A DNA stretch of 64,000 nucleotides, taken from Melanocharis versteri (Eukaryota > Chordata > Aves > Passeriformes > Melanocharitidae). The stretch lies in the NCBI GenBank assembly GCA_013397845.1, contig VZTG01001083.1, forward strand, positions 62,001 to 126,000. The letters are read 5' to 3'. The notes under the pieces were generated by a model that worked only from the letters and a program-made list of their open reading frames with translations, was not told where the DNA came from and did not search any database. The translations under genes and the position numbers were made by a program. This document shows positions 1-14,500 of this stretch, in pieces. The number at the start of each line of letters is the position of its first letter. Positions within the stretch are counted from its first letter, which is position 1.

Positions 1-492
1 TCTTACCACCTCAGCCGCATGAAGTGAAGTGAATATTTAATTTTGCCAACCTTTCGGAAACAGGGGTTAAACAGGAAAGAGAACAGCGAAACTTCTTTAT
101 TTCCTTGATGGTTGTTGTTCAAACAAAATTCAAATTAGAAGTACTAAAACTCTAAAGCTTTCACTTCATAATATTTCAGCTAGTATCTAAGTAAGCCCTC
201 AAGGCTTCTAGGTTGAAGACTAAGTTTAGCAGAAAAGTTCCCCTAGGAATAACTGATACTGTCATCTAAAGGTTAGTGAGTTGAATAATTAATAGAAAAT
301 ACCGAAAACTTGATGAGATAAGAACATCCATGTCACATTTCTATGATATTTTTTCTCTTAATAATACTCAATTTTGTCTACAGTGTTCTCTCCTTGTTCT
401 CTCCTATATTTATATACTGTAGCTTATTATATAGACAGTGATTGTATATCTATATATACATTTAAGTGCATGTATGTACACGTACACATGTG

Positions 493-508
493 CACACACA
501 CACACATG
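493..508 (+). repeat. Short (CA)n repeat
   Basis: A short CA run in an alternating purine-pyrimidine stretch (about 470-508, with GTACACGTACACATGTGCAC). Confidence 0.8.
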
Positions 509-2096
509 AACTCTTCCTTTTTCTGTCCTCTTCGTTTCCAGTCTCTGCAGCTGCTGTACTCAAATCTGTGCCTTCTCCACTCCCCAGTTTTAATAAGAAC
601 ACAAAATGCCCTGTGGCGACAGGGAATTGTGCAGCCAGCCCATTAAGTTTACTGCAGCTACAGGAGGAACTCAGAAGCAGCTGCTGCTGTGGATGGAGCT
701 GAGTGGGCATATGTAGCTGGCTGAGTATTCTTGAGGAGTTTTAATGGGCCATCATCATGACATGTCACTCTCCAAAATGACTATTTGTCATTTGCATTCC
801 TAAAAAGACAGTTTGGCAGCTTTGGGAGGTAAAAACCATCTGTATACTGTGCATCATCATGTACTAATTGCATAATATTTATTGGGGGTGGGGGGACAGC
901 AATACTGTATTGTAGCACCACCAAGAGCCTATAGACAACATAACATGTTCATAACAGGAACAGGAAAAAAAAGAGACCTGCTTCAAGCTTTTCAGAAGTC
1001 AGTTTCCTAGAATGGAAACAAACCAGACTGTTTGCAAACAATATGCACACTGGAATTCTTATAGAGATTTTCAGTATTCAGCTTTGCGTGGGTTTTTGGT
1101 TTGGTTTGTTTTTTTCGGTGGTGATGGTGGTGCGGTTTGTTTTCTTCCCGGCACTACTCTCAGTCCATCAGTATTTATTCCCTGGAGTACTCATTCTGAA
1201 TATCTCAGTAACAAAACAGCATCGTTGACAAACCAACCCATAGAATGGATTTGCCATCTGACTTACTTTTTATACAAAAACTACTGTTTTTTTCTCAAAT
1301 AGATTTAATTTTTGATTAAAGAAACCAATGACTCAAACCTCATTTATACAAGTGCCTAAAACAATTAAATCATGTGAAAATACCACTACAGCGAAACTCT
1401 ATTTACAAATTCCTGGATGTTTATTCTCAATAGCTCTATTTTGGGTCTTACTTCATCTCCAGGAAAGGGCCTAAGTTGCCTTCCACACATGCCAACAGCA
1501 TTTCCACATGATCCACACCTATTCATAATGCACCACACAACTTGCTATTATATACTAAACAAACATATTTTCTGGTCCAGTGGTTTGATTTATTTTGTTG
1601 CCAAGAATCACTGAAGCTGTAAGACAAAATTCTCTTAAAGGCACTACACTCTCTTTCAGCAGTGTAATAAACTTGTTTTAAAGATGCTTTCTCCCTGCAT
1701 TCCCCACATATGGCTTCTATGAAAGTTTTCAGGCTTAGGAAAAGCAGCATGGCAAACAAATACCAAAGACATCATCATACTTCATAGAAGAATATCTCTG
1801 GGCTAGCAGATGTCCACGGGCTTGAAAAGTTTGTGCAGCTTGCAGAAACAGAACCTTCAAGAAACTTCACTCATTCTTCTTCTCAAATTACTTCCTCACT
1901 ATACATGAAACAATCTGTTTGCACAATATTAACACACGTACAGTGAAGAACTGTTTCTGGAGCACTTATTTTTCTTGAATGAAACATACACATAGATGCA
2001 CAAATATATATATATAAAGTAATATGAGTATTTTCTCTTCTTATACCACTGCATATACTTCTATTAATTATTATTTCAGCATAGTTTATTTATTTT

Positions 2097-2124
2097 TTAG
2101 TTAGTTAATTAGTTAGTTAGTTAT
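2097..2124 (+). repeat. (TTAG)n short tandem repeat
   Basis: About seven TTAG-type units, one of them TTAA, end in TTATTA. It is an ordinary microsatellite in intron 2. Confidence 0.8.
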
Positions 2125-5100
2125 TACGACCAGACTTTGCATGAATGCATTATCCCTTATATCACAGAAAGAATGGAAAGAGGGTAAATGAAACAAGAAA
2201 GGTAGTAACAGAATTTATGTACCTTCAATAATGAAAAGTTAATGCTTTTTTTGTCTGTCCTTGAAAACAGAAATAAGAAATCAGAACACAAATATGGTGA
2301 CTGAAAGTTGTTTCTCCCATAATGCTTTTTCTACTCAGCCATAATAATGTGGGCCTAGGATTTCAACCATGGAAAATGAGAGCACATTAGAGGATCTATT
2401 TTTTCATCTCTAACTCTGTAATCTATAGAATTATCTGCAACAGCACTGCACAGGAAAAATAATCATACACACTTCTTGTTTGACTACCATATCAATATTA
2501 CCAAATTTACAAACAAAAATTCATTTGGTATTAAAGTATTTTCTGAGATAAGATATGTATTTATACTGAATGTATTTATTTTAGATTGGAAATTATACCT
2601 CTCATATTGTCTCTTCTTTGTCAAACTACTGATCTATAGTTTAGAGTGATTATCCTCTTTCTGCTTCAACTATCCAAAATAGCTTGCAGCATTGCTTGGT
2701 TGATAATGATTTTTCTCACAGGAACCTGCTTCCGAAGAACATTAGTACCAAGGAATAGACACCCAGAGGGTGTAGAGCTTTTTTTTCATTTGTTTTCATT
2801 TTGATTTTATGTTGCATCAATTCCTCACATTTAATTTGCTTTTGAAAGTTTAATGCTACTAAAGATTGACTCATAATCTTACCTTGTGTGTTAGTGGGAA
2901 GTGCTGAAATCCTGACAGACTGGAAGGCAATGGTAAAATACCTAATTGTAAAGCAGTGTGAATAATTAGGGTAATGTGTAGAAGCTTATAAAGTACTGGA
3001 CTACAGAAGAGAGTACAACCTTATCATTTTCATGATTTAAGACTTGCAATACGGAAAAAATGTAGTTAACTGGGTCCACATATTCACTAACCTATAATTT
3101 CCTGAAAACAATGATGGACTTGTTAATTAATATTTACAAAACTATCAGAACAAAACAGAATTCACATGTTGGTCTAAATACTAATTTTACTTTTTAACAA
3201 AAATGATAATACAGATGTCAGGATAACAGTGTTTGTTATTATGGTTTTCTTTTAGAAGATTGAATTCCTATTGTCCTTCTACATAAAATTCTATATGTTA
3301 GAAAAAATGCAATACTTGATGCTGACTTTCATGAAAGATATATTGTCAACTTTAAATTGACAATTCTCCATATGAACAAATTGATTATATGTTATAAAAT
3401 ATTTCACACCCCTCAGGTCTTTCCCGAAGCACTTTCACAAATCTAATCCCATAGGTCTTCTCACTAAGAACAATGGGACTACTCCCAGACCTAAAGTGCA
3501 AAATTAAGATTTTGACACAATGCCCACATCAGACATAACTAGTACCTCGGAAGACACATTGTGGAGAAAGTCACAACTGCCCAGAGCTGACAGTGGGTCA
3601 AGGAAACAAGTCAAGAACAGAGAATTTGAACTCAAAATTTTACTACAGCATTTAAAAATGAGTAAATTATTTCATATGAAAAAGCAGGAATGAATATCTA
3701 GAGTAAAGCATTATAGTTTCATTGCTAGTATGACATTGTAAGATGACAAACCAATGCATGTCCAAATAAAGTGGAGTATTAGACAACTTCCTGTAGACAC
3801 TTACCTTGCGTCTTAAAATGAGTTCAGGTAAAAAAGAGCAAAAGAATCCCTTAGTTAATTTATTATCATAAAGCACAGGTTACTGTTGCTAGTGTGTTTA
3901 CATTTCATTTAGAATCTCTTTTAGAGTCTGGCTTGATCAAACACCCTAACATTTCTGTAGTGCTTTCTATTAACTACTATGACCATTTCTAACACTGCAG
4001 TAAAGGTAACAGTAAAGGTAAAACACTGAACGACAAATAACACACTCTTTTTTTCAGTAGACTATAGGACAATTTTTATTTTCTTTCCCTTACTATTATG
4101 TATTTCACTGAAGGTAGTTCATCATACTGATTTTTTTACCCAAAAGTGTTTCTCAAGTCCGTCCATCCAGCCATATATATTGGCTAGTTATTTCATAGCC
4201 CGTTGTTCAAAATTCACTTCAAAACCTAGGGAAGTTTAACCCGGTGATACATCAAATTAAATCTGTTTTAGAATTTTCTAAGTTAGGAAATTATCCTTAT
4301 CCATGTGCGTTGTGTCAAGACTTGCTTAACAGTCATGAAAGCTGGTATTAAGCATATGCCTAAGTACCTTTCTGAAATAAAGCCTTAACCCCTGTTCAAA
4401 GAGGAAGGTTGCTTTAATGAACATGTGTGTCACATATGCCTAATTATAAGAAGCAGCACTGAAAGATTAAGTGATTCCATTACATAAATTCACACTGTAG
4501 CTGTTCAGTATTCAGAACAAGCTGAAGCAGGGTATGCACAGTAAATATGGACACTTGAAAGTCTGCTTGAAACTGTTCAGATCATTTAAAGTGATCCTTT
4601 GTGAATAGATACTTTAAGAGGTTTGATTTCTCCCTGGCTTTTTTTTTTTCACCATTCAAACTTGCAGGCCTGCAAGGGTTTTCAGATATAACCAGGCTGA
4701 TCTCAAGACAGTAATTCATAACTTGATAGGCATTTAAATCCCACAGGATAAAGGGCTGGGAAATAAATGCTTTTACTGCCCATGTTTTCTGCTTGTTTTT
4801 CAGAAAATATTTGAGGGGGATGATAATACCTATTTCAAACCCATAAAAAAACTGCCTTAACATAAACAATACTAGGTTAATTGTAAATCCTCCCATCTTA
4901 GAAGGATTTTAACAGTTCCATGTAACAGGCAGTGCTCGCCTAGTGCCTTTTTCTGTGCTGGTGTGTACAAGGAACATTTAACAAAGAAAATCTCATCAAA
5001 TTCCTATGCAGTCATTTCCTCGTTTCCTTAAATCATATTTTGACATTTCAAATGATGTGAGAAGGTTTTTTATGAGTTACGATTGAAATTTACTTGTATT

Positions 5101-7403
5101 AAAAAAAACCCAAACAAACAAGGATACGAGATTTGCCATGTACAATGCTAACGCCAACACAAGATTTTTTCATCTGTTATTCATGTTTTCAGCATAACAT
5201 ATTCTTGCTGTATTTCTTACTCATTGCCATTAAATGAGGGTGATACAGTCAATGTATGTGCCATTGATAAACAAATTTTGGGAAAATAGTGAAATGCAAG
5301 GTGTTCTTTTACACTGGTCATGTATACTTGCTGAATCTACATTAAAATTCAAATTCTGCATACCTGTTTCTAATTCTGTAAGCTATCTGGATTCTACTGA
5401 AAATTCTAGTGTGTGTTCTAGTGTGTTCTATCAAAACTTATTTCTGAGGGTTCTAGTATTTCACATATATTGAGACTTCAATTTTCATAGAAACCCCTCT
5501 GATTATCTAAAACAACATGTCCTTTTGACACTATAAAGGACATAGAAAAGGGTACATCATTCAAATTCTTAGGTGGTCTCTGATGAAATTACAGCACTCT
5601 TACCTAATGATCATTTTCTTGTTGACCCCCTTCTGAGTGAGCTTTGGTTCAACAAAAACAGTGCACACAATGAGCTACTCATGAGAACACTCCCTGCTTC
5701 TGAAACATTGTGGTGAACATGAAGGTACAGGAGTTACTAGAACTGTGCATTCTGATAGCTGCAAACAAGATCAGTCATCTGAATTTAGTCTCCTCTACCT
5801 CAAATGTTGCAACTCAAATGACTGCTACTAACTTCTCTGTCATACTTCTGGTGTACCATCAAACATCTCCTTAAGGGATCTTTTATTATAGTATCTGATC
5901 CATTTTATAACTAAATCTGAAAACAGTGAATTACTCTTGGAGATTAGAGTTTAAATCACTGTAATAATTGCCCCCAGCATCCAAGACTGATCTTTGCTAA
6001 GTTTCACTTGACACAGCATGTAAACTTCTCTACCAGATTGTCTGTGCGCTCTCAAAGCTTAATTGATCCAATTTGCATGTCTCATCCTGGCAGAATTGTG
6101 CATCATTCCTATCCTCTTGGACTAAGTGATCACAATCTAATCACTTTGTATACAAAGCAGATGGAAAGTTTCCAGCTCCTTTGCTATCCCCTTGCATGCA
6201 TCCATATTAAAGCAATTCTAATTCGACAAACAATCTGATCTTTCTGTATTTTTATAGGATTACTGTCTCATTGATAGGCCTTCTGTCACCAGTTGTAATG
6301 TTCAGAACTTTATACTCAAGGCATTTTCACTTTTGTCTCGCACCTTCTGTGTGGTCCATTAAAATGATCATTTCATTTAACAAAGTCCCCTTAGGGAAGT
6401 TCTATACAGCTTGGTGTAAATCAGCACAGCTCTGTGCACTGAAAGAAAGGTACAATTTCTATTAATGGAGGATCCTGTAGTTTTAAGGGAAAAAAAATAA
6501 TTAATTATATCCCTATTCATAAACCTCTGAGTCTTGTACACTGATAGTGCCAAAACTTTTATATCTGTTAAAAGGAAAATGTTATTATAAATTCAGTAAA
6601 TATTTTTCAGATAGTAACTGCTTCTCCACATGAAACAAAAATCTCTTATTTATTTTGCTGTATATTTTCCCTTCAAAATTGTGCAACTTGTGATTTAAAC
6701 ACAATGGCAGTTTAGTAAATAGTTATGTTCAAAAATAGACGAAAGCTACCTTGTGAAAATAACACAAATAAGAGCTTCTGCAAAGAAAAGTGACAAGCAG
6801 ATTAGTCAAATTAATGAAGGATCTACACATTTCAGATCACTAAAATCAAGCTTTCTGAAGTGAACAGAAAGTTCAACTTCCTAATCTCACTAGTGATCCA
6901 CTGACAAAATTTATACTCTCCACCTGACTCTAGTTTATATACGTCTTCAAAGGTCTCTGTGTTTCTTCAAACACACTCTTTCCACACATTCCTACCTGTT
7001 GAATCCACTGTCCAATAGTACCTCTGCTCTTCTGTGGCTAGCTTATTGTTTTCCCACATACATTCTTTTCACCACTTCTTCCACTTTGGTTCTCTCCACT
7101 AATCTCTATTCATATTTGTTCGATAAAATTTATGAGAAGGAAAAGAGATTGTTCAGGGATTTTTAAAATTTGTTTTCAGTGATGAATACATGGGAAACTC
7201 TAAAGCACGTTGTTCACAGAAGTCATCAATCACTGGTGGTCAGTGTTCATGACTGCTCAAGATAAGGAATACCCTTCAGTTTGCTCTGCAGCTACTTTTA
7301 AAACTTGTGGAACATCAGAAGGTAAAACCAGTGCCTATATAAAAGAGCAAAGGAACCAGAATGCACTATTAAATTCTGTAATAATTTTTGCCAAAGGTAA
7401 AGC

Positions 7404-7447
7404 ACGCAAGTTCACTTATAAAACCATGCAAGTTCACTTATAAAATC
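7404..7447 (+). repeat. 22-bp tandem duplication
   Basis: Two adjacent 22-bp units (7404-7425 and 7426-7447) share GCAAGTTCACTTATAAAA and differ at two positions. It looks like a recent small duplication in intron 2. Confidence 0.9.
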
Positions 7448-10269
7448 ATGCTTTTGTGTCTATATATATATACAATAATAGTGGTACAAGTGGAAGGATA
7501 GTAGTTGCTCAATAGCAAATCTAGTGAATTGAATGTTAACTGGTAAAGAACAAAGTTAATTAACCAACTAGGCCAAATTTAAAAATGCATTAGAACAGAC
7601 TTTCTATCAGTATGCAGCACGATGAAAAGTGGTAGTATAAAACCAGCAATGCCTTTCTTTGACTTGCACTTCAGCCTCAGTGGACAAGACGTACGTAAGC
7701 TGTTCGTATTGCAATCTTGGTTGAGTCTTACGCCCGCGGTTACACAAGCAAGTAAAACCACTGCTATTTTAAAAATGTAGGGCCCCATAACTTATAATGG
7801 GGTTTTGCAGGTGTAAGTCAGTGGAACATATTGAACAAGTCTGTGGATGACACTCAGTGTGCTGTCTCTCAGCTGTGTTAACTCAGCAGGACTAATGGCA
7901 ATAATAAGTGGGAAAAAATTATCACTGGAACAGGCAGGTGTGACTCACACATAGAATTCATCTACTGAGTAACATAGTATAATTTTATGCAGCTGCTTTT
8001 AAATTTTCTGCTAGTCTGTAAACAATGAGACACGTATTAAAACATCCTATTGTTTTTTAGTGAAGACACCCAGAGTTTCTAAGCCAATGTGAAGACTCAG
8101 GGCCCTGAGCAGCTTTTCCCATGTGACAACCTGATGCTTCTTCTGACACTCCACCCTGAAGGTATTTAAATATTGGGATAAAAAATTTAACAGTATTAAA
8201 TGGTTTTCTTGGGCCCAAACTTACAGGAAAACATCAGGGAGGGTCTATTGATTACTGAGACACTCAAATTCAGGAATATGTACAGAATAACTCTTATCTT
8301 GCCTTGCAAGACATTATTTTCAAAAGTAGTGTTATCCTCTGCCAAACATTATTAAACAGTGCCTTAATGTTTAAGAAAATCTACCTTATTTTATTGCACT
8401 ACTTCTGTTGCCACCAGCAAAACCAAAGATGCACTTTTGGTTTTGAGAATACACTGAATGTACTGTTCGACCTCAGCTGTATCGGTATTTTCACCAGATA
8501 CAAGTTACTATGGAAGAAAGAAAATATCTGGTTTCACCCCACGAGTCTCTACAATGGCACTCATATAATTTCTGTTGATGTTCTCTTATCAGTAAAGGTT
8601 ATTTACAGGTACAAGAACATTTGACTACAGGAAAATTTGTGATATCGCAGATCATTTTGTTCACTGTAATAAACTTAACTCTTCTAACCTTGATGGTGAA
8701 TCTGCAGCATGTCTCCTCTTTATCTTGCTAATTATTTTACAAAGTAACTTTGCAAAAAAATTTAATCTGAAACACTAATTGTTAGCACATCCTGCTAAAG
8801 CCCCAAACTGTGTTCCAAAATTCTATCTGCATTTTAAGTATAGAACAAAGCATGCATCAAATGATCAGAACTGGAAGGTGGGCCACTGTCTAAAACACAG
8901 ATGATAACATAATTTCAGAAGCAAAGGTAAATATCTTCCCTTTCTAATACAGTATACAGATACAGACTCTTATTTTTTTAAATCAGAAGGATCTGTCATC
9001 AAGGTGGACATCTTAATTTTTTCATCTTCCTCACAGTCTCATTTTCTGCTTGGCAGGTATTTTGGAAACCTGACAAAGCACCTGGGCCCTCAGTCTGTAT
9101 CATCCCACACAAAAAGCAGTCATCGACTTCACTTTGTGCTACTAGAAGTAAAAATGCCAAAAGAAAAAAAAATCAGAAAGATTACTTTGCCACCAGACTA
9201 GCAGAATGGACCATCATCTTCTACCCATCTCTGCTTACTAAAATAATAGATGAATGGAAATTGTTGAATGTGATACTGTGACTTACACAGTATGGAACAG
9301 CATCTAATTTTGACAGGACACTGAAATTAGTCTGCATGAAAAAATTCTGATGCAGCCTGCAAACAGATGGGAGGAAATACAGTTACATGAAATGATCGAC
9401 GTCAAAATGCCAGTCTAGAAGGAAAGGTATCTACTAAAGTTCTGAAAACCATGGGTGTCATTATTTCATCCCTTTAGCTCCCAAGAAAAATTTGCTTTGT
9501 AAGGTGTGAGCTGCCTTCTTCAGTGGTAGACCAGAGAACTCATCATTTTGATTTTTGGCTCTTAATTTGGAAACAGTCTGGACACGGTCCAGTTACTTCC
9601 CTGACAGCTGCACACATTTGCATCCTTCCATCCGTCTGAGAGCTGAGAGCTCAGACTCGCTTGGACTTCTCCAGACCTTCATGTTGTTTTTTTGCTTATC
9701 CGTGCTTTATCTTGACCCAGTAATTCTTGGAACTTCTATGTATGCAATGCTATTCTGCCTTGTCCAGTGCTGTTTGGTGCTCTGCTGCTCATGTTTTAGG
9801 CTTTTTTGAACAAATTCCAGATTCTCTAGCCCTCTCCAATAATGTTTTATAAGAAATATCTACATCTTTCATTTTCTATTCATTGCTTCCTTACTCTCAT
9901 TAAAGAAGCATAAAACCTTGTTCTACTAGTTTTTGTCTTGATGGTATTTGCTTTTGATGTCTTGTGTCACAGATTACCCCCCTGCACATCACATTTTCCT
10001 CTTTTGATTAAAGATGAACTTTACCTACCTTTTTGTCTCTTTCAAATGCACCTGCTAGTTAACAGACCTACTCCCCTGCATGTTTCTTAAACCTGGATGT
10101 TACTGGATCTCTGGCTATCTGCCCTTCTTTTCCATCTGTGCTAACATAACTAAGTTAGGCCTTCTTTCTAGAAGCCATGGGGTGGATTGATGTGACCTAA
10201 ACCTATGTCTGACCCATACAGATGCACACAGCCTCTTTAGCAAAGAGCATGGGGAATCAAGACCTGTAC

Positions 10270-11591
10270 ATAAGGTGAGCCTCACCTCAATCCCTGGCCT
10301 CATTCGGAAGACCATCTCTATCCATGTGGATGACAACAAGGTGATCAGGAGAGGTCAGCATGGATTCACTAATGGTAAATTGCACTGGACCAACCTCATC
10401 GCCTTCTGCAATGAAACAACTACCTGGAGGGATGAGGGCAGTAGATATTGTCTACTTTGACTTCAGTGAGGCTTTCAACACTCTCTCTCTCAACATCTTC
10501 ATAGGCAAATTCAGGAAGTGTGGGGTGAATGAGTGGACAGTGAGGTGGATTGAGGGCTGGCTGAACCAGAGGGTTGCCATCAGTGGCACAGGGTGTAGTT
10601 GGAGACCTGTCACAGGTGGCGTCTCCTCAGGTTCAAAACTGCTCCCAGTATTTAACTTATCCATCAATGACTTAGGTGAAGGAGCAGATGTCTCCTTAGT
10701 AAGTTCCCTGATGACACAAAGCTGGGAGGAGTGGCCAATATCCTAGAAGGTTGGGCAGCCCTTCCGAGAGACCTCAACAGGTTGGAGCAATGAGCAGAGA
10801 GGAACTGCCTGAAATTCAAGAAAGGAAAGTGCAAGGTCTTTCCCCCAGGAGAGGAATAACACCATGGACCAGGACAGACCAGGCGTGACCCGCTGGAAAG
10901 CAGCTCTTTGGAGAAGGACCTGGGGGTCCTGGCAGACAACAAAATGTCCATTGGTCGGTGTGTCCTTGTGGCCAAGAAGGCCAGTGGTATCCTGGCCTGC
11001 ATTAGGAAGAGCATTGCCAGCAGATCGAGGAAAGTGATCCTGCCCCTCTGTTTAGCCCAGGTGAGGCCACATCTGGAGTGCTGTGTCCAGTTCTGGAATC
11101 CTCAGTACAAGAGAGAGCTGCTGGAGCTCCACGGAGCTCCGGGAACAGGTCAAAGAGAAGGCAACAAAGATGACTAGGGGATAGAGAGTCTCTCTTACAA
11201 GGACAGGCTGAGGGAGATGGGTCTATTCAGCCTCAAGGAGAGAAGACTGTAAAGGGACCTCACCAATGTCTTTAAGTGTCTGAAGGGAGGTGCCAAGAGG
11301 ATGGAGCCAGACTCTTCACAGTGGTGCCAGGCAATAGGACAAGAGGCAATAGGCAGAGACTGATGCACAGAAAGTTCCACCTGAACACGAGTAAGAATGT
11401 TTTTATTGTCCAGGTGACCACATACTGGAACAGGCTACCCAGAGAAGTTGTGGAGTCTTCCTCGCTGAAAATATTCAAGAGATGTCTGGGCACAATCCTG
11501 TGCCATGTGCTCTGGGATGACCCTGCTTGAGCAGTGAGGTTGGACCAGGCAACCCACTATGGTTCCTTCTGACCTGACCCATTCTATGATT
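10270..11591 (+). mobile_element. CR1 LINE remnant, 5'-truncated, dead
   Basis: This is a non-LTR retrotransposon of the CR1 family, the main LINE of birds. Translated pieces in shifting frames give, in order: SLTSIPG and QHGFTNGK (10275-10440, frame 1), AVDIVYFDFSEAF and WTVRWIEGWLN (10440-10690, another frame), then EKDLGVLADNK, ASGILACIRKS and VRPHLECCVQFW (10905-11110), and finally HRKFHLNTSKN and WNRLPREVVESSSLKIF (11360-11490). These are the RT palm and the C-terminal region of ORF2. At least three frameshifts break it. The catalytic FADD box reads FPDD at 10704-10715. The 3' end carries one copy of the CR1 terminal motif ATTCTATGATT (11581-11591). It lies antisense to CDH7 in intron 2. 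Confidence 0.9.
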
Positions 11592-14500
11592 AGGTTTTTA
11601 TACCTTAATCTAAATTTATTTTCCCATTGATTGCTTTGGTATGTTGCTTTCAGTTTTACAGCAGGCTCCAGAGTGAGAAAAACAAAGCAAAAACCTTCAT
11701 CATGCTCCTTCCCTTCTCACACTTACTATTTGGGATACTTTTTCTTCTCTTTACCTTCTTCAGTCTCTATTTACCTGAATGGAAACAATTAAGACTAGAA
11801 TTTTTAATTTTCTTGGAATCTTAAGATAAATCTGACTTAAATAAATGTATCAGTACAAGCAGGAAGTATTCCTCATTGTGAGGTCCATTGTTTCCTAGAC
11901 GAATATACCCATTTGCGTATATGCTTCATCACTGCTATCATTCTAATTCCTGCATGTTTGCTCCATAAAACCCTGTTTTACATGGCTTCACTTGGTTTGT
12001 CAGTCAAATAAATTGAAACAGCGTTTCAAACAACTAATATATCCTTTGCTTTGGGACTGATACTTACTCAGAAGTACACTTCATTCAGCATAAAGAAAAA
12101 AAACCAGAAAAGTAATAAGGCTTTAAGATTCTCAGCATGGTAGTGGACATGAACTTGCAAAGAAAGAAACAAACATGAATAGTGCAATTTGAATCTTATA
12201 ATGAGGAAGGTAGTAACAGTTTCACTTGGCTTATTTCCTGTTTAGATGAAGCTACAATGGAGTGCTTTTGTTCACAGCTTTTCACGGTCAAGAAGATATT
12301 CAAAAAGAGGAGGGGATGAATAAAAGAGCAGTATGGATGAACACAAGACTACAATGCTGACTCAAAAGGAAAACCTTTTAAAAGTATTGCTTGACTAAGC
12401 AACAGTTTAGTGGTAAAGGGTAAAAGATGGGTGGGAAGGATAACAGTCTATATATGCATGAAGATTATGAACATCCAGGAGCAAGTGGAATTATGTAAAC
12501 AGTTTTTAATATGTAGACTAGGTAGAATTACAGCCCTGCCAGTTAAAAAAGAAACATAAAAATATGCCAAGCACTTTTTCAAATGCCTACTCTGCCCATG
12601 TAATGTGTATAGATTGTGTGAGAAAGACAAGTTAAGTATTTTGCTAATTTATGGCATTACGTTTATACCATGATTATGGAAACTTAAGAAATGACCATCT
12701 GCTTTCCCCAGCTGTGTCTGAAAACTTTTCATTGTTACAGGATAACAAGCTAAACTTTGCCTGATATAGCACCTGCCCACCTCGTAAGGAAAATGAATTG
12801 CCTGATTGCCTAGTCAGCAGGGTTACGATTTGGTACCTCAGTACGAAGCGTTTAAGCAGCTTATCATCCTTACACATGTACCATCCAAGTACCAGATTTT
12901 CCATATTTTGGAAGCATTTCAAATGAAAAATAACTTTTTGGGTTCAATTCTTCTCACGCATACTCCACAGCAACAGAATTGCATGTCTTTGTAATCCTTA
13001 AGGTAATTTCTCATGATTTAGAGAAACAGGAAAACTAAATTAAACAGTATGACTCTGGCAATGTTTTGTGGAACTCATGCAGCAAAATCTCTTTATATCA
13101 CCTAGAAAATGACATTAAATTTCTTTCTTTCTGCTCAGAGAGGGCCTAAGAATTTTCTGTGATGTAGGTAGAGTATTATGTCAGACTGTCCTTAGGTTCT
13201 TAGCGTACACCTTTTCACCCACATGAAATGCCACAATGCAGCCCTTCAGTGCTTTAGTAATATTAGAGGACTACATGAAAGGAAGGCACTATTTCTTCAC
13301 TGTCAAAATGTGGAATATGTTGATATATGTTGCAAATCAATCCTCAGTATTCCTCTTTCACTAACCCACAGAATAAAATATCAGTGAAAAATTAAATTTT
13401 GAAATGACCAGATAATTGTATTGCAACATTAATATTCTCAAATGGTCTCCTAGGTTCAATAAAACCGATTTGAAGATTCTGGACTAAATCTTCGGTAATT
13501 CTATGAACAGCATAACTTAATAATCAAGACATATTAAAAAAACTTTTTGCCTTCTTCTTGAATGTTTAGAATTGTCTTCTTCTCCCAGGGGAGAACTCTG
13601 AAAAAGACAGCTTGAGACTAAGACAGTAAGGAATATTTTATGTTTTCTGGTACATGAGTAATTGCACATGAACTGCTGTATGCAAAAGGGCTATATTTGT
13701 CTTGGTATTCCTATTTATCTGGAAGAAAAAATAAGGTTTATTCTTTGCTACGTTTATGACTTGTAGAGTTCTACTACTATATTATGTGCCTTACACCTAC
13801 ATAAATAAAAAGATTACTTTTGTAACAGCACAGGGCTGTACTATCATCAAAAATTTGTATATTGACAGAACTATTAATGGTAATTTTTTTTCAAGAACAT
13901 CTGCAAGAAATAATCCTACATATATTATGAACCTATTTCTTGATTTTGGTGATCAGTGTCTGTTGTCAATGAGCTTCTTCATTGGCAAAGTTTACACTTG
14001 CCTGGGAAGGTTAAGGGGGTTTCCTTTTATACACTGAGTTCAAGTGATGTGCAGTTAGGTGTTCCCAACATTTATCTATATCAAATAAACAATCCCTCTC
14101 CCTATTTTCAACTGGCTAATCCTTCTTCCTGTAACCTTGAAGTTATGCAAGATTAAGCATTATAATGTCTTCAAACTTCTGCTCTTGTTATAGGCTGGTA
14201 CTCATACCATGACCATGGTTTGGACAGCTGGGACAGAATTAGAGTTCTCCCAGAGCACACACTCCACTGCCTTTTCTAAGAGCTACTTGTCTCTAATTTA
14301 CATGACAGTAAGTGTCTCTTCCTGTGCAAAAGTGACAGAGAAAATGCTGGTAGCATAAGGTAGCCAATAGTTATTCCAAAAGAACTGAGCAACCTAGTAT
14401 ATTAACATCTTTCTTCTCTCAGCAGTTCCACCATTAGCACTTAGCTCAGCTATCTCTTCCAAGGAAATGCATAATGCCGAGAGAAAAAGATTATACTGAG

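Larger units (their letters stand above)
1..10269 (-). other. CDH7: CDH7 intron 2 continued, non-coding
   Basis: AT-rich DNA with no recognisable exon or RNA gene. Visible structure is limited to a short CA repeat near 493-508, a (TTAG)n stretch near 2097-2124 and a 22-bp tandem duplication at 7404-7447. The intron extends beyond the left edge. Confidence 0.65.

Noticed and set aside
1237..1247. CATAGAATGG as the end of a second CR1 on the minus strand
   Set aside because: Only part of the terminal motif is present and no CR1 body follows.
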